NCBI GenBank assembly: GCA_934091015.1
Contig: CAKOKM010000023.1
Location: 1 to 22,173, forward strand
Direction of reading: 5' to 3'
Origin: an uncultured Bacilli bacterium
GTDB taxonomy: Bacteria > Bacillota_I > Bacilli_A > RF39 > UBA660
DNA: 22,173 nt
Shown here: positions 1 through 7,179 of the stretch, one piece after another
Layout of the letters: the number at the start of each line of letters is the position of its first letter
Numbering within the stretch: the stretch's first letter is position 1
Notes under the pieces: generated by a model
The model's input: only the letters and a program-made list of their open reading frames with translations
Database searches by the model: none
Told to the model about the DNA's origin: nothing
Program-made: the position numbers and the translations under genes

Positions 1-72
1 TGATAAGTATTTAGTACAACCTGTTAATAAGAAACATAAGCTGACTAAAATTATGATGTACTTTTTTTTCAT
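1..72 (-). CDS. yidC: YidC/SpoIIIJ membrane protein insertase, N-terminal fragment (cut by window edge)
   Basis: Only the first 24 codons are inside the window. They encode a lipoprotein signal peptide: a lysine-rich start, a hydrophobic stretch IIILVSLCFLL, and a lipobox L-T-G-C whose cysteine would be the lipidated first residue of the mature protein. Firmicute YidC/OxaA insertases (SpoIIIJ, YqjG) are lipoproteins of exactly this kind and normally follow rnpA. The start codon overlaps the rnpA stop by four bases (ATGA), and an AAAGGAG ribosome binding site lies inside the end of rnpA, so the two are translationally coupled. The product would insert membrane proteins with or without SecYEG. 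Identity rests on the signal peptide plus gene order, since the insertase domain itself is not visible. Confidence 0.8.
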   Translation of the reverse strand, partial: MKKKYIIILVSLCFLLTGCTKYLS

Positions 73-395
73 AGTTTCTCCTTTATTACTTTAAGCAAAT
101 TATCTTCGATTTGTTTAAAATCTAAAGTATCACACTTTTTCATTATTATTATAATATAGTCATATTCATTTTTAAATACTTTTATATTAGTTCTAATAAT
201 TTCTCTTAATATTCTACGATAACGATTTCTTTTATAAGCTTTACCAAACTTTTTAGCTTGGGTAATTCCAAATCTAGGATTATCTAATTTCTTTTCCTTA
301 TAATAAATTATAAAGAATGGAGAATAGATCTTGGTTCCGGTTTTAATAATATCGTTAAATTCATCAGCGGACTTAATTCGCATTTGAGTATTCAT
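69..395 (-). CDS. rnpA: Ribonuclease P protein component
   Basis: This 108-residue protein is the usual size for RnpA, the basic subunit that helps the RNase P ribozyme cut the 5' leader from precursor tRNAs. The family signature is visible at about residues 53-66 (KAYKRNRYRRILRE), the RNR motif that contacts RNase P RNA. The N-terminal part (RIKSADEFNDIIKTGTK) and the PRFGITQAKKFG strand also fit the family. The start is set by a strong AGGAGG about 7 bases upstream. It lies downstream of rpmH in the same leftward operon and overlaps yidC by four bases. Identification is firm from the motif and the conserved rpmH-rnpA-yidC order. Confidence 0.96.
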   Translation of the reverse strand: MNTQMRIKSADEFNDIIKTGTKIYSPFFIIYYKEKKLDNPRFGITQAKKFGKAYKRNRYRRILREIIRTNIKVFKNEYDYIIIIMKKCDTLDFKQIEDNLLKVIKEKL

Positions 396-425
396 TGTTA
401 TTCCTCCTATTGATTAGAATAAAAA

Positions 426-441
426 CCACTTACGTGGCTAC
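426..441 (-). promoter_or_regulatory. Small hairpin between rpmH and rnpA
   Basis: Read on the minus strand, AGCCAC and GTGGTT pair around a GTAA (GNRA-type) loop, overlapping the rpmH stop codon, and a few T residues follow. It is too short for an efficient terminator. It could be an attenuator or RNA-processing point that sets the rpmH to rnpA ratio. This is inferred from the pairing only. Confidence 0.35.
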
Positions 442-560
442 TTACATAATACTTTACGACCTTTACGTCTACGAGATTTTAATATGTTAGAATTTTTTCT
501 AGCAAAGAATCCATGTTTCTTTTTCATTTTTCTATTGTTTGGTTGATATGTTCTTTTCAT
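438..560 (-). CDS. rpmH: 50S ribosomal protein L34
   Basis: A 40-residue highly basic protein beginning MKRTYQPNNRKMKKKHGFFAR, the unmistakable start of bacterial L34. It ends in a KSRRRKGRKVL stretch that matches the conserved C-terminus. It is a few residues shorter than the usual 44, with a small deletion in the middle of the family sequence. L34 is a late-assembling component of the large ribosomal subunit. GGAGGTG lies about 7 bases upstream of the start. It is the first gene of the leftward operon diverging from dnaA across oriC, as in most bacteria. Confidence 0.96.
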   Translation of the reverse strand: MKRTYQPNNRKMKKKHGFFARKNSNILKSRRRKGRKVLCK

Positions 561-590
561 CGTTTGCACCTCCGCTTCATTCGTAATCAT

Positions 591-619
591 AGTATAATAT
601 AAGTTAGGTAAAAAGTAAA
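591..619 (-). promoter_or_regulatory. Probable sigma-A promoter of rpmH-rnpA-yidC
   Basis: On the minus strand a TTTACT -35 box (614-619) and a TATACT -10 box (591-596) are separated by exactly 17 bases. The predicted transcription start would leave a leader of roughly 25 bases that includes the rpmH GGAGGTG site. Inferred from consensus match only. Confidence 0.55.
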
Positions 620-629
620 GAAAAAATAG

Positions 630-804
630 TTTTCCACAGAAATGTGTGGAAAAGTGGAAAACTTTTAAACAATGTGAAAATAAATTTGTTGATAATGTTG
701 ATAAGTTGTTTATATACCGATAAAATGGTCTTATTTTTGTGGAAAAGTGTGTGTATAACTATGTTTAAAAAAATTTTTTGTATTTTTTACTTTATTTTTC
801 CACA
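630..804. other. oriC: oriC, upstream DnaA-box cluster (incAB-like)
   Basis: The rpmH-dnaA gap holds many 9-bp DnaA boxes. TTTTCCACA is at 630-638 and 796-804 (plus strand) and at 645-653 and 738-746 (minus strand). TTATCAACA occurs twice end to end at 687-695 and 696-704 (minus strand). TTATACACA, identical to an E. coli R2-type box, is at 750-758 (minus strand). A weaker TTTTCCACT is at 653-661 (minus strand). The stretch between boxes is almost pure A/T. Position between divergent rpmH and dnaA, box density and orientation match the upstream half of a Bacillus-type bipartite origin. Confidence 0.9.
698..726 (+). promoter_or_regulatory. Probable dnaA promoter overlapping DnaA boxes
   Basis: TTGATA (698-703) and TAAAAT (721-726) are separated by 17 bases, each one mismatch from the sigma-A consensus. 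The -35 box lies within the second of the tandem TTATCAACA DnaA boxes, so DnaA binding would block it. That is the expected arrangement for autorepression. The leader would be about 120 bases and contain three further boxes. A second, weaker candidate is TACAAT at 814-819. Confidence 0.5.
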
Positions 805-854
805 ATCGTGTTTTACAATAATGGTAGTAAAAAACGGAACATCGGGGTGATGGT

Positions 855-2240
855 ATGGATAATGAACAATTGTGGAATAAATTTTTAGCTCAAATTCAAG
901 TTAAAATACTACAACCTTTTTCTTTTAATAGTTGGCTAAAACCCACGAAATTACTGGGAATAAATGGAAATTCTTGTATTGTAGAGGTAGAGAGTGAATT
1001 TCAAAAGAACTTTTTGGCACGAAATTATACTGATTTAATGAGTGAAGTTTTATATGAAATAACTAATGTTAATTATGATTTTGAATTTGTTCTTAAAAGT
1101 GATAATCATAAAGAAGAAATATCTCAAAATGATAGAGTAGTTGAAACAAAAAATCTTGGCAAAGCCCTAGAAATAGAGCATAAAAAATTAAATTCTAATT
1201 TGAATCCGAAATATACCTTTGATAATTTTATAGTAGGAGATACAAACAGATTTGCTTGTTCATCAGCACAAGCAGTTGCAGAAAATCCAGGTAAAATATA
1301 TAACCCTTTATTTATATATGGAAAGAGTGGACTTGGTAAAACACATTTGATGCATGCAATTGGTAATAGAATTTCAAATAGCTCAGATAAAGTAGTTCTT
1401 TATGTAACAAGTAGTGAATTTATAGCTGATTTTACAGGAATGCTTCGAAAAGATAAGAATGTTGACAATTATGAAGTTATGAACAATTTTAAAGAGAAAT
1501 ATCGTAACATCGACGTTCTTATTATAGATGATATTCAATTTTTAGCTGGTGCTGATAAATCACAAGATGAATTTTTCCATACTTTTACTGAATTATATGA
1601 TTCAAATAAACAGATAATTATTAGTTCTGATAGATCACCAGATGATTTAAAATTATTAGAAGAAAGACTTTTAACAAGGTTTAGATGGGGATTAACGGCT
1701 AACATTTATCCACCTGATTTTGCATTAAGATGCCAAATTCTTAGAAATAAAATGATGGGGCATGAAGTTGCTAAAATGGTTGATGATAGGGTAATTGAAT
1801 ATATTGCATCTAATTGTGAGAATGATGTTAGACAGTTAGAAGGCGCTATTAATAGGTTATATGCTTATGCTGCAATTATGGTACCAAATGAGATAAATGT
1901 TGAATTTGCAACTGAGGCTTTAAAAGGTTTTCTAGGCACATCAATGTATATAACAAATAATATTCAAAGAATTCAAAGAGCAGTTGCTGAATATTTTAAT
2001 CTAAGTGTTGAAGATTTAAAAAGTAAAAAAAGGACAGCAAATATTAATTATGCTAGACAAATTGGGATATATTTAAGTCAAACAACAACTGATGAAACAC
2101 TTGTTAAAATAGGACTTGAATTTGGAAATAGAGATCATTCAACAGTAATTCATGCCTGTGATAAAATAGCGGAAGATATTAACACAAATGCAAAGTTAAA
2201 AGATGATATAGAGAACATAAAAAATAAAATTGTTAATTAA
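855..2240 (+). CDS. dnaA: Chromosomal replication initiator protein DnaA
   Basis: DnaA binds DnaA boxes at oriC, forms an ATP-dependent filament that unwinds the origin, and represses its own gene. The 461 residues show all four family regions. An N-terminal domain (LWNKFLAQIQ... to about 80) is followed by a variable linker. The AAA+ core has Walker A GKSGLGKT (156-163), Walker B IIDDIQF (223-229), a sensor 1 region around SSDRSP (258-262), the arginine-finger box ERLLTRFRWGL (270-280) and sensor 2 VRQLEGAINRL (325-335). The C-terminal helix-turn-helix carries the signature FGNRDHSTVIHA (423-434). The start follows GGGGTGA by 5 bases. DnaA boxes lie on both sides, so it sits inside its own origin. 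Confidence 0.98.
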   Translation: MDNEQLWNKFLAQIQVKILQPFSFNSWLKPTKLLGINGNSCIVEVESEFQKNFLARNYTDLMSEVLYEITNVNYDFEFVLKSDNHKEEISQNDRVVETKNLGKALEIEHKKLNSNLNPKYTFDNFIVGDTNRFACSSAQAVAENPGKIYNPLFIYGKSGLGKTHLMHAIGNRISNSSDKVVLYVTSSEFIADFTGMLRKDKNVDNYEVMNNFKEKYRNIDVLIIDDIQFLAGADKSQDEFFHTFTELYDSNKQIIISSDRSPDDLKLLEERLLTRFRWGLTANIYPPDFALRCQILRNKMMGHEVAKMVDDRVIEYIASNCENDVRQLEGAINRLYAYAAIMVPNEINVEFATEALKGFLGTSMYITNNIQRIQRAVAEYFNLSVEDLKSKKRTANINYARQIGIYLSQTTTDETLVKIGLEFGNRDHSTVIHACDKIAEDINTNAKLKDDIENIKNKIVN

Positions 2241-2334
2241 TGTGGAAAAGTTTTGAAATAAAATTTTTAAAGAAAGCCTTTAAAATAAGGATAATTTAGA
2301 GTTTTCCACAAAATGAACACCATTATTATTATTA
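2241..2334. other. oriC: oriC, downstream half: two DnaA boxes plus TTA trio repeat
   Basis: The dnaA-dnaN gap starts with a minus-strand TTTTCCACA box directly after the dnaA stop (2241-2249). A plus-strand copy at 2302-2310 faces it across about 50 bases of almost pure A/T. Twelve bases beyond the second box, TTA is repeated four times (2323-2334). On the opposite strand this reads as the DnaA-trio motif (3'-[G/A]A[T/A]-5') known from the B. subtilis basal unwinding system, which also lies between dnaA and dnaN. The boxes are seen directly; their role as the unwinding site is inferred. Confidence 0.8.
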
Positions 2335-2355
2335 AATTAGAAAGAAGGAAATAAA

Positions 2356-3471
2356 ATGAAATTAATAATTGAAAAAAATATTTTATTAGAAAGTTTAAGT
2401 AATGTTATTAGAGCTGTGTCTCCAAGAAATATTATACCTATATTAAATGGAGTTATGTTTGATTTAAAAGAAGAAGGTTTATATTTAACTGCTAGTGATA
2501 GTGATCTTGTTATAAGAAAATTTATTCCAAGTGAAAATATTAAATCAATTGAAGAAACAGGTAAAATTATTATTCAAAGTAAATACTTATTAGAAATAAT
2601 AAAGAAAATGCCTAATTCAGATATTAATATTGAGGTTATAGATGGATTAAAAATAATAATTAGTACAGAGAATACAGTTTATAATTTAAATTGTTTAAGT
2701 ACTGAAGATTATCCTAATATAAATTTAGAAACTGTTAATAACCCAATAGTTTTGAACAGTTCAATTTTAAAAGAGTTGTTTTCACAAACTTTATTTGCTA
2801 TTTCTACTCAGGAATCTCGACCTTTATTAACCGGTTTAAATATTAGAATTAATGGTAATGTGATGGAATGTGTTACAACTGATAGTTACAGACTTGCTAA
2901 GAAGACAATTATTTTAGATGCAGATTATGGAACATATGATATTGTTGTTCCAGGAAAAAATATTCAAGAATTTGATAAGATATTAACTGATGAAGAAGAT
3001 GTTAAGATTAATTTATTTAGTAACAAGTTATTATTTGAATATAATGGTTATTTATTTCAAACAAGTTTACTTAGTGGACAATATCCTAATACATCTAATT
3101 TAATACCAACAGATTTTGAGTATATTTTAACTACTAATTTAGATAATTTTTATAGCGCAATTGATAGAGCAGCGTTACTTACACAAAATAAGGATAAAAA
3201 TTTAATTAATATGAAAACAGTAGGAAATGAACTTGTTATTACTTCATTTGCTAGTGAAATTGGTAAATCTGAGGAAAGTGTTGCTATTTCAAAAAATAAT
3301 GATAATGATATTGCAATTTCTTATAGTGCTAAATATATGCTTGATGCTTTAAAGACATTAAGTGATGATGAGTTAATTATATTAATGAATGGTGATTCTA
3401 AACCAATAATTTTAAAAAATGCTAAAGATGAAAGCTTAATTCAGTTGATTTTACCTATTAAAACATATTAA
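2356..3471 (+). CDS. dnaN: DNA polymerase III sliding clamp (beta subunit)
   Basis: The 371-residue protein has the length of a beta clamp (three repeated domains of about 120 residues). It shows family features: MKLIIEKNILLESLSNVIRAV at the start, RPLLTGLNIRINGNVMECVTTDSYRLA near the middle, YPNTSNLIP, and the terminal strand LILPIKTY. The ring encircles DNA and tethers the replicative polymerase and many repair proteins. AAGAAGGAA lies just upstream of the ATG. It follows dnaA after 115 bases that belong to oriC, and is closed by a hairpin terminator before the comK-like gene. Nothing in it is unusual. Confidence 0.98.
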   Translation: MKLIIEKNILLESLSNVIRAVSPRNIIPILNGVMFDLKEEGLYLTASDSDLVIRKFIPSENIKSIEETGKIIIQSKYLLEIIKKMPNSDINIEVIDGLKIIISTENTVYNLNCLSTEDYPNINLETVNNPIVLNSSILKELFSQTLFAISTQESRPLLTGLNIRINGNVMECVTTDSYRLAKKTIILDADYGTYDIVVPGKNIQEFDKILTDEEDVKINLFSNKLLFEYNGYLFQTSLLSGQYPNTSNLIPTDFEYILTTNLDNFYSAIDRAALLTQNKDKNLINMKTVGNELVITSFASEIGKSEESVAISKNNDNDIAISYSAKYMLDALKTLSDDELIILMNGDSKPIILKNAKDESLIQLILPIKTY

Positions 3472-3486
3472 AATTTATATTTATGG

Positions 3487-3518
3487 AAAAGTGGATTTTA
3501 AATAATTCGCTTTTTTTT
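3487..3518 (+). terminator. Terminator after dnaN
   Basis: AAAAGTGGATT (3487-3497) pairs with AATTCGCTTTT (3504-3514), an 11-bp stem with two G-T wobbles and a 6-base loop. A run of T residues continues to 3518. This would separate dnaN from the ComK-family gene. Confidence 0.6.
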
Positions 3519-3532
3519 AATTTTTCAAATTT

Positions 3533-3560
3533 TTTCGACAAATTTCGGCATATTTCGACA
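3533..3560 (+). promoter_or_regulatory. Three helically phased TTTCGRCA repeats upstream of comK-like gene
   Basis: TTTCGACA (3533-3540), TTTCGGCA (3543-3550) and TTTCGACA (3553-3560) repeat at an exact 10-base period, so all three would sit on the same face of the helix. The last copy supplies TCGACA (3555-3560), a near-consensus -35 box 16 bases before TATACG (3577-3582). An operator for an activator or repressor of the downstream gene is inferred; the binding protein is unknown. It does not match the AAAA-N5-TTTT ComK box. Confidence 0.55.
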
Positions 3561-3603
3561 AAATGTTGTGATTTAATATACGACTTAAGAGGGGGTGAGT
3601 GAT

Positions 3604-4053
3604 TTGAAAAGTTATAAGATTACAGAAAATACATTAGCGATTGTACCATTAAGTAAAAAGAAGACGGTAGTATATGAAAATCATGATTATTTTATTTTAG
3701 AGAAGAATGTATCGTCAGTTATTAATGAAAATTGCGAATATTATGGAAGTAGTATTGATGGAAGATTAAAAGGAACTTATGCTATGCTTGGTTTTGGTTA
3801 TAAGGCTCCAATTGTTATGTCTGAACAAGATAATATGATATTTTTTCCAACATGTTCTCCTAGATTAAAAGAATGTTCTTGGATTAATTTAGGAAATATT
3901 AAAAAAATAGTTCCGGATGATGAAAAAACAACTATTCAGTTTTTAAATGATGAAGAAATAAATGTAGATGCAACTTATAATATAATAAGAAATCAGTACT
4001 TTAAATCTTTATCGCTAGATAATGCATTAAAAAATAGAAAAAAAGATAAATAA
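3604..4053 (+). CDS. ComK-family competence transcription factor homologue
   Basis: The protein (149 residues) aligns along most of its length with B. subtilis ComK, the master activator of genetic competence that binds AT-rich K-boxes. Matching segments are SYKITENTLAIVP (ComK ESYEVNGATIAVLP), CEYYGSSIDGRLKGT (CRFFGSSYAGRKAGT), YKAPIVMSEQDNMIFFPT followed by W-I, and TYNIIRNQYFKSL. Unlike ComK (about 190 residues) it stops soon after this region. It lacks the C-terminal tail with the FMLYPK element through which MecA/ClpCP targets ComK for proteolysis. I take TTG at 3604, because GAGGGGGTGA just upstream is a strong ribosome binding site; GTG at 3595 would lie inside that site. It has its own promoter region and is bounded by hairpins. 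Whether it still controls DNA uptake is unknown. Confidence 0.85.
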   Translation: MKSYKITENTLAIVPLSKKKTVVYENHDYFILEKNVSSVINENCEYYGSSIDGRLKGTYAMLGFGYKAPIVMSEQDNMIFFPTCSPRLKECSWINLGNIKKIVPDDEKTTIQFLNDEEINVDATYNIIRNQYFKSLSLDNALKNRKKDK

Positions 4054-4076
4054 TTGTTTTAAGCAACATTAAAATG

Positions 4077-4085
4077 TGGTATAAT
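4077..4085 (+). promoter_or_regulatory. Extended -10 promoter before recF
   Basis: TGGTATAAT is a perfect TATAAT with a TGn extension; no good -35 box lies at 17 bases (TTGTTT at 4054-4059 is 20 bases away). Transcription would begin near 4092, inside the left arm of the hairpin at 4087-4120. It probably drives recF-gyrB-gyrA. Confidence 0.5.
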
Positions 4086-4086
4086 G

Positions 4087-4124
4087 AAATAGGTATAGGT
4101 ACTTTAGAATATACCTATTTTGTT
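4087..4124 (+). terminator. 11-bp hairpin between comK-like gene and recF
   Basis: AAATAGGTATA (4087-4097) and TATACCTATTT (4110-4120) form a perfect 11-bp stem around a 12-base loop, followed by TTTTGTTCT. It should act as terminator for the ComK-family gene. Because the recF promoter starts within its left arm, transcripts from that promoter would carry only part of the stem. Confidence 0.55.
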
Positions 4125-4150
4125 CTATATGGCTTTAAAGAGGGTTTAAA

Positions 4151-5248
4151 ATGAAAATCACTAATTTGAAATTAACAAATTTTAGAAATTATGAAAAATT
4201 AAATTTACATTTTTCGAATTATAAAAATATAATAATTGGAAATAATGGATTAGGTAAAACAAATATAGTTGAAGCTATATATTATTTATCAATAACTAAA
4301 TCATTTAGAACTAATAATCATGAAGTGTTAATAAGAGAAAATAGTGATTTTGCCGTAATTGAAGCAACTGTACTTAACAAAATAAAGAATAAATATAGGG
4401 TAGTTATAACAAAAGATGGAAAGAAGATTAAAATTGATAATCAAGAAATAACTAAATTATCAGATTATATATCTAAAGTTAACGTAGTTCTTTTTAATAG
4501 AGAGGATATGAAGTTAATTAAAGATAATCCTTCAGTACATCGAAAACTTATTAATATGGATTTGTCTGGTTTTAATAATAATTATTTACGACTGCTTAGT
4601 TTATATAATAAGATTCTTAAGCAAAGAAATAGTTATTTAAAAATTATGAAAACTAAAATGGCAGATTATGATGATTATTTAGACATTATAACTAATAAGT
4701 TAATTGAAGTTGGACTCCAAATTAATAAGATAAGATTTGATTATATTAGTGAAATTAATTTATATTTGAACCATATTTTTAATAAATCAGTTAAAAAAGG
4801 TGATCTTTATTTAAAATATGTGTCTAATTATAATGAAAAGAGTTATGAAGATTTGTTAAGGGATTATAAAAAATCTTTTAATAGAGATGTAAATTATGGT
4901 GTTACTAATATAGGTGTTCATTTGGATGATTATATTTTTGAACTAGATGGAAAACTGGCAAAAGAATATTTATCTGAGGGAGAGCAAAAGAGTGCAGTTA
5001 TTGCATTTAAATTATCAGAGGTGAAGTATTGCATGAATAAGATGAACACAACACCGATTTTAATTTTGGATGATTTATTTAGTGAACTTGATGAGAAAAA
5101 GATTAATAAAATTATTGGTTCATTTAATAAGAATTTTCAAATTTTTATAACGACAACAGATATTAAGCATTTAAATAAGAAATTGCTTACTGATTGCACA
5201 TTAATTAAGTTAACAGAAAAGAAAGTAGAGGTTATAGATTATGAATAG
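4151..5248 (+). CDS. recF: DNA replication and repair protein RecF
   Basis: RecF is an SMC-like ATPase of the RecFOR pathway that helps load RecA at gaps beside double-stranded DNA. The 365 residues are the usual length. Visible motifs are the N-terminal MKITNLKLTNFRNYEKL, Walker A GNNGLGKT (30-37), the ABC signature YLSEGEQKS (273-281) and Walker B ILILDD followed by LFSELDEKK (303-315). AGAGGG precedes the ATG. The gene overlaps gyrB by eight bases, so translation is coupled. In Bacillus an S4-domain gene (yaaA/rlbA) separates dnaN from recF; here that place is taken by the ComK-family gene. RecR, its partner, is encoded at 13976. Confidence 0.97.
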   Translation: MKITNLKLTNFRNYEKLNLHFSNYKNIIIGNNGLGKTNIVEAIYYLSITKSFRTNNHEVLIRENSDFAVIEATVLNKIKNKYRVVITKDGKKIKIDNQEITKLSDYISKVNVVLFNREDMKLIKDNPSVHRKLINMDLSGFNNNYLRLLSLYNKILKQRNSYLKIMKTKMADYDDYLDIITNKLIEVGLQINKIRFDYISEINLYLNHIFNKSVKKGDLYLKYVSNYNEKSYEDLLRDYKKSFNRDVNYGVTNIGVHLDDYIFELDGKLAKEYLSEGEQKSAVIAFKLSEVKYCMNKMNTTPILILDDLFSELDEKKINKIIGSFNKNFQIFITTTDIKHLNKKLLTDCTLIKLTEKKVEVIDYE

Positions 5249-7166
5249 TAATGAAGAATATAATGAAAGTGATATTCAGGTTTTAGAAGGGTTAGAGGCT
5301 GTTAGAAAAAGACCGGGAATGTATATTGGTACTACTGATATTAAAGGATTACATCATTTAGTATGGGAAATAGTGGATAACTCAATAGATGAAGCTCTTG
5401 CAGGTTATTGTAAAAATATTGAAATTATTATCAACAAAGATAATTCAATAACTGTTAAAGATGATGGTCGTGGTATTCCGGTTGGAATTCATCCTAAAAC
5501 TGGTATTTCAACGGTTGAAACAGTTTATACAGTGTTACATGCTGGTGGTAAATTTGGTGGCGGAGGATACAAAGTATCTGGAGGTTTACATGGTGTAGGT
5601 GCATCTGTTGTAAATGCATTATCAAAATGGGTTACAGTTACTGTTTATAAGGATTGTAAAATTTACGAAGCAAAGTTTGTAAATGGTGGAAAAATAGCTC
5701 AAAAATTAACTGAAATTGGTGAATGTGAACCTAATAGAACAGGTACAACTGTTAGTTTTAAACCAGATCCAGATATTTTTGATACTGATGTATATGATTA
5801 TGAAACTTTAAAAGTAAGAGTTAGAGAACTTGCATTTTTAAATAGAGGTTTAAAAATTACTTTAAGAGATGATAGAGATGATGAAGATACTACTGGTGAT
5901 TCTTTCCATTACGAAGGTGGTATTAGTGAGTATGTTAGATTCTTAAATCAAAATAAAACTCCTATTCATGAAGATATAATTCATTTACAGGGTGAAGAGG
6001 ATGGTGTATTTTTTGAAGTTGCAATGCAATATAACGATGGGTACACTGACAATATTTACTCTTTTGTAAATAATATTAATACTCATGATGGCGGAACTCA
6101 TGAAGAAGGTGTAAGAAGAGCATTAACAAGGGTAATTAATAATTATGCTAGAAAGATTAGTGCTTTAAAGGAAAAGGATGATTCTTTAACTGGTGATGAT
6201 GTTAAAGAGGGATTAACTATGATTGTTTCTTGTAAACATCCAAATCCACAATTTGAAGGACAGACAAAAGGTAGACTTGGTAACTCTGAGGTAAGAAAAC
6301 TTGCTGATAGTGTTTTCTCTAAAGGTTTTGAAAGATTTTTAATGGAAAATCCACAAGATGCAAAGATTATTATTGATAAATGTATTTTAGCATCTCGCGC
6401 AAGGCTTGCTGCTAAGAGGGCTAGAGAAACAACTAGAAAAAGTGATTTAGCAATTACAAATTTCTTTGGTAAATTATCTGATTGTAAGAGTAAAGATCCT
6501 AGTATTTCAGAAATTTTTATAGTCGAGGGAGATAGTGCCGGTGGTTCTGCTAAAAAGGGTAGAGATTCAATGACTCAAGCAATTCTTCCACTTAGAGGTA
6601 AGATTTTAAATGTAGAAAAAGCTAGACTTGATAGAGCACTTGGTAATGAAGAAATTAGAACTATTATTACTGCATTTGGTACTGGTATTGGTCAAGAATT
6701 TAATTTAGAAAAATTAAGATATCATAAAATCATTATAATGACCGATGCCGATGTCGATGGTGATCATATTCGTGTACTTTTATTAACTTTATTTTATCGT
6801 TTCTTTAAGCCTATTATTGAAGCTGGACATGTTTATGCTGCTCAACCTCCACTTTTTAGAATTCAACATGGAAAAATTAGAAAATATGTGTTAACTGAAG
6901 AGGAAAAAGAAAAATATTTAAGTACTTTACCTGAAAATGTTAGAGATAAAGCACAAATTACACGTATGAAAGGTTTAGGAGAGATGGATGCTGAAGAATT
7001 AAATGAAACGACTATGGATATTAATCAAAGAGTTTTAAGACAAATTTCTTTAGATGATGCTATTTTGGCTGATCAAATATTTACTCAATTAATGGGTGAT
7101 GAGGTTGAACCTAGACGTCAATTTATAGAAGAAAATGCAAAATATGTAGATAATTTAGATATTTAG
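5241..7166 (+). CDS. gyrB: DNA gyrase subunit B
   Basis: GyrB is the ATPase subunit of gyrase, which introduces negative supercoils. The 641 residues give the short Gram-positive form without the E. coli insertion. The GHKL ATPase domain shows EAVRKRPGMYIG (20-30), HHLVWEIVDNSIDEALAG (38-55) with the catalytic Glu43 and Asn47, GRGIP (77-81) and GGLHGVGASVVNALS (114-128). The TOPRIM domain has EGDSAGGSA (429-437) and the metal-binding DADVDGD (502-508). RMKGLGEMDAEEL near the end is the GyrA-interacting tail. The start lies inside recF, with TAGAGG nine bases upstream. gyrA follows after 13 bases, and its AGGAGG overlaps the gyrB stop codon. Confidence 0.98.
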   Translation: MNSNEEYNESDIQVLEGLEAVRKRPGMYIGTTDIKGLHHLVWEIVDNSIDEALAGYCKNIEIIINKDNSITVKDDGRGIPVGIHPKTGISTVETVYTVLHAGGKFGGGGYKVSGGLHGVGASVVNALSKWVTVTVYKDCKIYEAKFVNGGKIAQKLTEIGECEPNRTGTTVSFKPDPDIFDTDVYDYETLKVRVRELAFLNRGLKITLRDDRDDEDTTGDSFHYEGGISEYVRFLNQNKTPIHEDIIHLQGEEDGVFFEVAMQYNDGYTDNIYSFVNNINTHDGGTHEEGVRRALTRVINNYARKISALKEKDDSLTGDDVKEGLTMIVSCKHPNPQFEGQTKGRLGNSEVRKLADSVFSKGFERFLMENPQDAKIIIDKCILASRARLAAKRARETTRKSDLAITNFFGKLSDCKSKDPSISEIFIVEGDSAGGSAKKGRDSMTQAILPLRGKILNVEKARLDRALGNEEIRTIITAFGTGIGQEFNLEKLRYHKIIIMTDADVDGDHIRVLLLTLFYRFFKPIIEAGHVYAAQPPLFRIQHGKIRKYVLTEEEKEKYLSTLPENVRDKAQITRMKGLGEMDAEELNETTMDINQRVLRQISLDDAILADQIFTQLMGDEVEPRRQFIEENAKYVDNLDI

Positions 7167-7179
7167 GAGGTGTTTTGAT

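Noticed and set aside
644..850. A 68-codon open frame on the plus strand just before dnaA
   Set aside because: It runs through the DnaA boxes and the dnaA promoter, has no ribosome binding site and gives a low-complexity Phe/Ile-rich product. Its contents are origin sequence.
3595..3603. GTG at 3595 as the start of the ComK-family gene
   Set aside because: The codon is part of the GAGGGGGTGA ribosome binding site that serves TTG 3604, so nothing suitable lies upstream of it.
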